From contig CAUYUJ010014194.1 in NCBI GenBank assembly GCA_963575745.1, positions 367,001 through 431,000 of the forward strand: DNA of 64,000 nt, given 5' to 3'. The DNA comes from Prorocentrum cordatum. Its lineage: Eukaryota > Sar > Dinophyceae > Prorocentrales > Prorocentraceae. Positions 55,685 through 64,000 of this stretch are shown here, piece by piece (positions within the stretch are counted from its first letter, which is position 1; each line of letters opens with the position of its first letter). The notes under the pieces are model-generated. The model made no database searches and was not told the DNA's origin. It saw only the letters and a program-made list of their open reading frames with translations. The translations under genes were made by a program, and so were the position numbers.

Positions 55685-57260
55685 GGATCTTGAGCCATCG
55701 GCAGCAAGCCTCGTCCTCAAAGTTTTAGGTGCGGGGGGGGAAGCTAGCGGCCACTTGCTGACCTTATGGGGGCGAGTGGTGTCCGTAGAACCCGTGTTCA
55801 TGCCATCGGCCACATAACATTGTTTCAGCAAAGGATGTGTATCCAGCGTCCCCATTTCTAGGTCTCGGCAATATTTCGGGGTGGGACTCCAGATCTTTGG
55901 GCGGGGATTGGGAACCACCCCAGATCTGATCGAGCGGTCTGGGGCTCCCCTGTCGGAGGCTCTTTGGCCAGTTGGAGCCGACAGGTTGGCGCCGCGGCGC
56001 CAGAAAGGAAGACGTGGTTGGGGGGATCAGGGGAGTGGAGTGGAGTGGACCCTGTTCCTTCAGGGTCGTACCAGGGACCGCCTCTCATCCTTTCCCCGCC
56101 TCTCCTTTCTGTGGCCGCCAGAACGCCCAGAAGGAGGCTCAGAGCGAGCCCCCCTCCCCCGCCCTCGAGGAGTACACGGGGTGTCTGTGGATTCCCCAGG
56201 GGGAGGGGGATCTTTGGACTCTCTTTGCAATTCTTGTTTGGGGGGCCCAGGGGGGCCCCTCTTTGGACCCTCTTCGGCTCTCTTGGAACAGGCATACGGC
56301 CCTCTGGGGGCTTTGGGTGCCGTCTGAAGAAGGTGGAGGAGGGGGATGAAGAGGAGAAAGAGGAGGAGGAGGAAGAAGACCAGGGAGAAGGAGGAGGTGG
56401 AGAGGACATTGGGAGGATGGCGAGGAGGAGGTGGAGGAGGAGGAGGATGAGGAGGACGAGGAAGTGGGAAGTCGGCTGTGTTGATATGTTGCAAAAAATG
56501 TTGGCCTGGGATAAAGCAAGAGGAGGGTATGTACAAGGAGGTGGAGGAGGGAGGAGTGGTGGACATGAGTAAGGAGGAGGGAACAGAGGAGGTTAGGAAA
56601 AGTATGCATGGAAGCTGACGGGGCATCATGCGATGAGGAGGAGGAGGAGGAGGAGGAGGAGGAGGAGGTGGAGGGAGGAGGAGGAGGAGGAGACCAAGGC
56701 TAGGGCTAAGGCGCATTGGGGGCGGTGCCGAACACAGGGCCCCGACAGGGGCCTTGAAATCGAGCTAGGGAGAGCCCCTGCGAAATATATGGAAGCACTG
56801 CGTCCCTCAGCTATTCGCTGTTGGCCGTGCCTGGACGCCCTGGGGATTTCTCTGAAAAAGCCCAGGGGGCCCGTTGCCAGAGGGACCTCCCTGATTGCAA
56901 ATATTCAAGGAAGAAGAGGGCAGACCAGGAGTTGCCTTGCATGGGTACCCCCCGTCGCTGCCTAGGACACATTAGATGGTGCACTGACGCCACTGCAGAA
57001 GATGAGGGCCTTCGCTGCCTTGGGCACCCAAGTGCAGCGCTCGCTCCCCCTCCCGCCCCCTCCTGACTCCCTGCCCCAGGGCTCGCGGCAAGCATCTCTA
57101 ATCAAAGGGCCCCACGAGATCTCGTGAACAAGCCCTAAACCTGCGCCCTGAGGGAGGCCCGGGGGTGAGCCGAGCGGCGGGGGGGAGGTGACGAGCCTCG
57201 AGGCAAACGCTCCCAGCACGGAAGACGATTACTTTTCCACGCGCGAAATCCGCTCCAGTC
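55685..57260. other. intergenic with GGA tracts
   Basis: No gene recognised. GGA-rich tracts lie at about 56326-56470 and 56630-56695. GGGGCCC-rich phrases recur at 55.9-56.3 and 56.7-56.9 kb. ORFs of up to 218 codons overlap on both strands. Confidence 0.45.
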
Positions 57261-57593
57261 TTGTTTTTTCTCGCGGGCAATGGCGTGCAGTGGCAACATG
57301 TACAAGGTAAGATACTGGGATACATCGAACATGTTGTATTTCTCTCCTTTAAGCATCACTGCACCGAGTTCCCCCCTGCATCGAAAATCACACATAACTT
57401 CGTTCTCTAGGCCCTCGGCCTGCACTCGCGAAGCGATATTCCGAGATGAATACATATATATATACACTTATCTTCTCGTAAGTAAATCATATATGCTGTC
57501 CATCAGCACAAGGTCTGTCTGGGCTCTTGCGGTACCTTGTATCGTATATTCGGCCTCTTCCAGATTAGCCCGAGTAAGATCCAGAGTATTTCT

Positions 57594-58095
57594 TTATGTT
57601 CCGGACAACCCGCAATGAGACGACAAACGTCCGTATTCATGTGACTGAAAATCCAACTTGTCTCGGGTAAGTACGCCAGTCAGGGTTATTATGTCTTTGA
57701 GCTGTTCGATAGCAAGTGACATGTCATCGGCCTTCTTTTCGGCCGAAATCGTAAGTAGCATTATATTAGCTTCGTCCAGCTCCGCAATAATAGGAACAAG
57801 TATGCTTTGTTGCTTGTCAGACAATGCATGTTGATTCGACAAACTTTCAAACTCGCGTGTCAGAACATTCAACATGTCGTGGGTAAAAACGTCCGTGCGG
57901 GCCACTTGTTACCCTCAACTGTTCGATGGCAGTGGTAATGTTTTTCTTCTCATCGGGCTGCTGCTTGCGAAAGCCATATTTCTTCATGCACATACGTCCG
58001 CTACGCTCGGGTTCAAAGACCCTCCTGCCTTGACTGCACTCTTTACCCATGGCTGGACGCTCCTCCTCCTCCTCGGCGTTCAAAGAATTGGCCAA
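57594..58095 (-). pseudogene. remnant of a helical-repeat protein
   Basis: Two minus-strand ORFs (58095-57847 and 57905-57594) in different frames look like pieces of one protein. The first ends EKKNITTAIEQLR; the second has VFTHDMLNVLTREFESLS, ILVPIIAELDEANIMLL, then EKKADDMSLAIEQLKD and GVLTRDKLDFQSHEYGRLSS. The EKK...AIEQL and (F/L)TxDxL...SHE/REF segments recur about 70 residues apart, so the protein had tandem helical repeats. A TAA closes the second frame just upstream of the junction, so either a frameshift or an intron lies at about 57905. Local GC is lower than in most of the window. Family unknown; the end beyond 57594 is lost. Confidence 0.4.
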
Positions 58096-61000
58096 TCAAT
58101 TTATATTATCATGCTGTTACCTTGTTGCGTCCCGCCTTGAAGAAGGGAGAAGAGTACGCTTGCTTGCATGAGTGTTCGTTTGCAACGAAGATCCCACCGA
58201 AGGTAAATACGAATACTTGCAACATGGTACGCGCGTGACATCATGCGTGCTTTCCGCATGTTGATCTACCTCCAGATATGGCGAAGTTGTAGATTCTTCG
58301 CTTGTTGCGCCAAATACACATAACAACATGTTGCTGATATTGATGCTGGCCCTTTAGGGGTGGATCGCGCGTGTGCGTCTGATCCTGGCTCTTCGTCTCG
58401 ACGAGGAGGTCGCACCTTTAGCATGGCTAAGAGGCGGCACATCACTTTCGAGAGACAACCCCGGGGGCGGAAGCAGAAGCATGAATGTATGTGGTTGGGG
58501 AAGTGTGTCCTAGCTCCCCCCTCGGCCTTTACAGTAAGCGTAAGTGGCCCGTGGGCATGCGGCTGGTTCCTTTGGAATTCTCGGGCGGGACGTTCCCTCA
58601 GTTGCTTGCTCCGAAAAGCCGTCTAGGAGGAGGAGGAGGAGGAGGAAGGGGAGGAGGAGGAGGAGGAGGAGGATGAGGAGGAGGAGGAGGGGGACGGAGG
58701 AGGAGGACAACGCGGAGTCGGAGGAAAGGAGGGCGATGTCGCAGTGTTCATTGATTGCATTTCCTTGCAGAGGACGCCACGGTGCGTGCTGCCGCAGTGG
58801 CGGACGGCTGCGTGGCACTTGTCGCTGGGGTGACGCGCGGGCTGAACCGACTCCGCCTTCCCTTTTCTCGTGCTCTTTCTCTCGTTCGGCCCTCCGTGTT
58901 TCCCAAGCGGCTTGAGCTTGATTTGCGATTCCGCGTCCCGGTTTGCCGTTCCGACTGCACTGTGCATTCGCCAGTTCTGCGACAAAGAAGATTTCCCCAG
59001 CGGCTGTTGGCAGCATGTATTAGAGTGACCAGCGCGACCTGTTGGTTGTACCACCTGTATTTGTAGATGGTCGGTGCTACGCTCGGCGTACCTACGCGGT
59101 GGTCCTGGGAATTGCATCAGTTGCGGGCAAGGGTGAGGTGGCCCTGCTGGGAGACGGAGCGGGCAGTGCTGATGGAGGGTCCCCGATCTGCCGCCCGTGT
59201 CCGAAGGGAATTCGCTTGGAGCCCTGTTCTCAGAGTTGGAAGACGGGGGGTCAGAGTTGGTGAATGGGAGGGGGCTGGCTTTGCCTCGAGGAAGCGCGTT
59301 AAGGCGCGTGGATTAGCGGCGGGCCCTGCTTCCCGTCCGTCGCCAAATCGGGCGGCATTGGCCTCATGTCGTCGGGGGCATTTTCTCCGATGCCGAGATC
59401 CACGGATACGTAATCCATGTTAGCGTGTGCCCGATTTACCATTCTCAAAAAAGGTGGCAGGCGGGTTGCTTGCGGTTCGCGGGCGGGCTACAGGCGGTGA
59501 TAAGGTTTACGGCATGCGGGGCACGTGCCTGGTTGAAGGCACTATGCGAACCTGAAGCGGCCTTGCTGGCGCCCACTCTGTGCAACAGTCAGTGCGGAAG
59601 TCATGTCGAGGGCTGGCCGTCGGGGGCACGCAGGAGTTCCACATGCCGTCCGCCGTGGACGCAGATTTCTCGTACAGTTTTCGTGGCAGGCTGATCGTTG
59701 ACATGTCGCAGGTTGGTCGTATATCGGCCGCGGGGTTGGTCGTATGTAGGCCGCCAAAATTTGAAAGACGCGTGCGTACAGCTTGCGCAGGTGTGCACTC
59801 ACTCGTGCCGAGCAGAGCGTCGACCTGGCTCGTCTGTAACTAAGCTCCAAGCAAGCCGTGACGGGTTCGGCGGGCCCTTCGTCGACAGCATCATGTGGTA
59901 CGCCCCGCTTGTGCTCACCCCATTCCTAGGTAGAGGCGCTATTTAGTTTGCCCGCTGCGGTCCAGCCACGAGTAGGACCGCGGATAACTGGAGATCCATC
60001 GGGACGCTCGGGAGCGGGGTGGAGTCCGTCAGGGGAGCCACAGTCACCAGCATGGGGGTCGCTTGCCCTCTCCAGGTGCAGCTGGCAACAACCTTTCGTT
60101 CCCGCGCTGCGGTGCACGAAGCAGGCAGCCCAAAGCAGCAGACTTGGAGTGCCGGCGACAGAGCAAGCTTGAGACCGTGCGGGGGAGGGGGGGGGAGGAG
60201 GAAGAGGAGGAGGATGACTGCAAACATCGACAAACGCATTCCGCACTGCATAAGGCGTATAGGATGATGATGATTATGATCAGGAGGAGGAGGAGGAGGA
60301 GGAGGAGGAAGAGGAGGAGAAGGGGAGCGAGAAGAAAGGGCTCCAGACGGGCTCCAGCAACTCAGAAATAATCCCCTGCGCGACCTCCGTGGCGCCGCCG
60401 AGGCGATGCGGAACCACCCTCGCAGCGCCAAGGCGCAGGAGCGAGCCGCCGCGGAGAGGGAGGGCACCTCGGAGCAGCCGCAGGCACAGGGATGGCCACC
60501 CCCGTGGGGGTGGAGAGAAGGACAGATGATCGGGGGACGCCGAGAGACCGCGTCACCGATCCCGGCTGGGCCTGGGATGGGCCCGGCCAGGATCGGTGAG
60601 GTGGTCAGAAGGTCGCGTTCTGTGGTCGCTTGCAGGGGGACTCTGTGGTCGCGTTCTGTGGTTCTGTGGCTCTGTGGTCAGAAGATCGCGTTCTGTGGTT
60701 CTGTGTTCGCGTTCTGAAAGGGGGGTCGGAGCCTCCCCCCCCTCTCAACTCCGCCCTCGCGCGGTCGAATGACGACGATGACGATGGCGGACGACAACGA
60801 CCGTTGGCGTCGTCGTTTGCAGGCGCGAGAAATCGGTGGTGGGATGGGGGGAGGGGTCCTGCTTTTGGAGACCTCGCTCCATGTTTTTTTAGACAAGCGT
60901 ACAAGCGCCCTTGAAACGCGTTCCTTCGGTGGTCACTAGACGTCCCCCGAAGAGAAGGAAGCATAATATGAGTGAAAGGAGCAGGCTAATCTCACCACTT

Positions 61001-61119
61001 AGACTGTTGACATGCTCCCCGAGTGGGGCTTGTACAACAAAGCGTGCCTCCCTCATGTGCGAGCCTGAGAGGACATCATTGTGTCCGGACGCGAGCGCAT
61101 GTCGCCTTGGCGACGTGCA
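58096..61119. other. intergenic with purine tracts and short repeats
   Basis: No gene recognised. GGA tracts lie at 58621-58715 and about 60183-60330. At 60607-60718 a GTCGCGTTCTGTGGT phrase recurs about five times with variation. Between these the sequence is of normal complexity with ORFs of up to 180 codons on both strands and no domain. Confidence 0.45.
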
Positions 61120-61134
61120 TGCGGATGATGTTGT

Positions 61135-61169
<35 letters not shown>

Positions 61170-61768
61170 ATGGTGATGGTGATGGTGATCGTGATGGTGA
61201 CTGTGATGGTGTTTGTACTGATGATGCTAATGTTGCTGATGATGGCGACCATGGTCATGATGATGTTTATGATGACGGTGCTGATGGGGATGATGATAGC
61301 GATGTTGACGATGATGATGATGATGATACTTATGATGATGATGAAGATGATGATGCTGATGGTGATGGTGATGATGATGATGATGATGAGGATGATGATC
61401 ATGATGATGATCATGATGGTGACGATGATGGTGCTGATAACGATGATGACGAGGCCCGGGAATGACTGGGAACAAGGGTGACGAGGAATGAGGATGACGA
61501 GGAACGGCGATGACGATGACGATGGCGATGATGATGACGATGAATGGTGATGAGGATGATGCTGATGGTTCTGATGATGATAATGCTAACTATAATGAGA
61601 GTGATGATGCTGCTGATGATGTTGATGATGATGACCATGTTGATGATGATGATGATGATGATGATGATGACGAGGCACGAGTTTGAAAAAGAACGGGCAT
61701 GACGAGGAATGAGGCTGACGAGAAACGACGATGACGATGACGCTGGCGATGATGTTGATGAAGATGAA

Positions 61769-61811
<43 letters not shown>

Positions 61812-61903
61812 GTGATCATCATGATGATGATGATGACGATACTGATGCTACGGATGATAGTGATGCTGCTGCTTGATGGTAACGATGCTGATGTTGATGA
61901 CGG

Positions 61904-61935
<32 letters not shown>

Positions 61936-61970
61936 CTGACGATGCTGATGATGACGATGTTGACGACTAC

Positions 61971-62005
<35 letters not shown>

Positions 62006-62049
62006 CGATGATGAATTTGACGAGGCTGATTATGCTGGTGATGATGACT

Positions 62050-62091
<42 letters not shown>

Positions 62092-62224
62092 CTGATGATG
62101 ATGATGCTGATTATGGCGACGATGATGGAGATGACTGAGACGAGAATGAAGGGGATCGAGGATGACGAGGGATGAGGTTTCCGAGGAACGACGATGCCGA
62201 TGATGTTGCCGATGATGATGCTAC

Positions 62225-62259
<35 letters not shown>

Positions 62260-62304
62260 GTGATGGTGATGATGATGATGATGATGATGATGACGACAGC
62301 GAAT
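61120..62304. repeat. imperfect GAT trinucleotide array 6
   Basis: About 1.2 kb of GAT triplets interrupted by GACGAGG(A/C)-type islands (about 61450-61510, 61670-61730, 62137-62200) that recur with AATGAGG, so the array has a higher-order pattern. GAT strand +. Confidence 0.93.
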
Positions 62305-64000
62305 ACCTTTGGGAGCAGTGTTGGCAGGATGGCCGCAGTCAGTGGAATCAAGTCGAAACAGCAATAATAAGAAACGGTTATTGGGGTGGGTTGGCATTGA
62401 TTCGTCGAAGTGGAACTACATACACCTCTTATCTGAGTGCTTGCCCGACCTACATATTCCAGTGCATCTTTTGTCGGGTGCAAGCCCCACGAGTCTGCGC
62501 GCCCGTTGTGCTTGCATAGAGGTACCCAGGCAGCTCGCAATGAACAAATTTGGGAAACGGCCTCTGATGATAGAGACAGCAGGATTGTCAAACAAAAATA
62601 TTCTACGTAGCACCCCGCAGCTGCGGATAAGAGTGAGGGGGCGGTGGGGGCGTCGACAGTTTGCGAGACTCTGGAGAAGCCCGCCGCAGGCGCCAAAGTT
62701 TCGCAAATTTTACATCGAGCCCGCCGCAGACGCCGTTTTTTTCATTAAACCAATGTGGGTAGGTCGCGGGTGGGTCGCAAATTGGTCGCGGGTGGGTCGC
62801 TGTTGGGTCGTGGGCAGGTCGCAGATGGGTCGCGGGTGTAGAGGGCAGAAACTTCTTGTTCTAGAAAAAAGAGGTTCTACCACTCTCCCCTCCCGGAGTT
62901 ATCGCTTCACCAGGAACCGATGCAAAACGCATATGATTCTGACCCACTGTCCACCCTACCTGTGAACTCGTACTATCCCAGCCAGGCCGGTATCGGTCCC
63001 CCCCACCATCCTCTGCGACAAATATTATGCGCGCGCACTCGTTTATCAAAAACCACAATTTGCCAAGAACTCCTTGCAACATCTAGGACGAAGTGCACAC
63101 GCGCGCGTCGTCGCGCGCGCATGCCGAAATCCTTCACAAGGCTTTGGTTTCGGAAGGATTTCAAAATCGAGCGTCCACAGCACACACATATATGTATATA
63201 AAGCACTGAGTTTCGCAACGCGGATTTTCAGCAAAAGCGTGTGCGCGTTCTCTTGCGAATTATCCAGAACATCAGCAATTTCCAACATTTTCATATAATG
63301 CTACCGAACGGGCTTCCCGCGCGCGCGTGTCGAAATCGTTCGAACGCCCTTGCGCGCGTGCTGGGGTGTCACGGTCCATGTCAAATAATACCATGCGAGT
63401 CACTCTCTCGCGTCTGCCGCGCGCGCATTCCGAATTCCTTCCAAAACCTTCATCACCGACGCGAAGACGCCGTCATAGTCGTCGGCGTGATCAGCATCGG
63501 CGCCGTCACTGGCTGCCCCGTCGTCGCTGTCAGCATCGTCGCCAGCATCGCTATAATCATCATCGTGTCTACCGTTGTCGGCGTTGTTATGATACCGCCT
63601 CCGCCCAAGCCGCCGGCTCGCACTGAAGTGCCCGCTGGGATGTGCCGAGCAGTCAGCGCCACCGCGTTCGCGTCGGTCGCGCCAGACTAGCTGGCCGCTG
63701 CGCGCGCGAACATGCGCGGGCTAGCGCGACCGCAGAGATGCACAAACCATCACCCAGCACTCATCGCAATCGCTTCCGCACGGGCTTTGCAAACTAAGTT
63801 GCGGGTAGGTGGGTGAGATCATTGCGCGAGCAGTGGGGTTGAAACCTTCAAGTTTGGCATGTGAAGCCACCGCATAATAATACACCCGGCTAGCGAAGCC
63901 GTTTCGCAAACGCACACAAGGAACGAATCGAACAGGGCAGGGCTGTTTAGTTAACGCCCAGGGCCGTTTCAGTAAACGTGAATTGTCGGGTCCGGGTGAT
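62305..64000. other. intergenic, no gene recognised
   Basis: A GGGTCGC-type heptamer recurs at 62757-62838. The sequence between 63.0 and 63.4 kb is AT-richer with CGCGCG islands. ORFs of up to 218 codons show no domain. No clear feature at the window end. Confidence 0.45.

Overview
The window looks like nuclear DNA of a photosynthetic dinoflagellate. The strongest sign is the 22-nt dinoflagellate spliced leader (SL; it starts TCCGTAGCC and ends GGCTCAAG), present as perfect genomic copies at 10951, 18686 and 35657 and as a degenerate copy at 6750. Two small genes also begin with a signal peptide followed at once by a Phe-Val-Ala motif, the bipartite presequence used to send proteins to secondary plastids. 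High GC, very sparse genes, many LINE-type retroelements and long microsatellites fit this. A large, GC-rich genome of the Prorocentrum type is my guess, not shown by the sequence.

Layout. 1-4.0 kb: no recognisable gene. 4.0-7.2 kb: a rubredoxin-like membrane protein gene (4012-4740) and a small protein gene (6825-7199) that follows a degenerate SL and carries one in-frame TGA; GAT microsatellites lie between them. 7.4-10.9 kb: minisatellites, a hairpin, TTTG/GT repeats and short GT-tailed retro-fragments. 10.95-16.24 kb: LINE-1 (this window's copy 1), from a perfect SL to an A8(GT)n tail. 16.5-18.7 kb: hairpin, minisatellite, TCC tract. 18.69-24.29 kb: LINE-2, with an SL and a leader nearly the same as that of LINE-1. 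24.3-24.8 kb: CT/TA/poly-C tract. 26-31.4 kb: GC-rich 33-bp repeat array, possibly a decayed minus-strand repeat-protein gene. 31.4-33.0 kb: 73-bp and GAGGCT arrays. 33.6-35.5 kb: a dispersed repeat and its 77/99-bp minisatellite. 35.66-41.0 kb: LINE-3 with SL and the best-preserved reverse transcriptase. 41.6-44.3 kb: further copies of the dispersed repeat, plus an orphan plastid presequence exon (43376). 45.5-46.1 kb: a second 73-bp array. 48.2-50.4 kb: a long disordered ORF of unknown function, followed by imperfect repeats and a GT-tailed 3' end at 51.86 kb. 52.9-55.7 kb and 61.1-62.3 kb: long GAT arrays. 57.6-58.1 kb: a small minus-strand helical-repeat coding remnant.

How it fits together. 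The three LINEs, the small SL-preceded gene and the plastid-type genes all lie on the + strand, as expected for a unidirectional dinoflagellate transcription unit. The LINEs start exactly at the SL, so the copied RNA must have been trans-spliced like host mRNA. Several elements end in A(n)(GT)n and sit head to tail in GT repeats, which suggests insertion into, or priming from, GT microsatellites. No complete, undamaged LINE is present: each has frame changes, often at runs of C, and some catalytic residues are lost.
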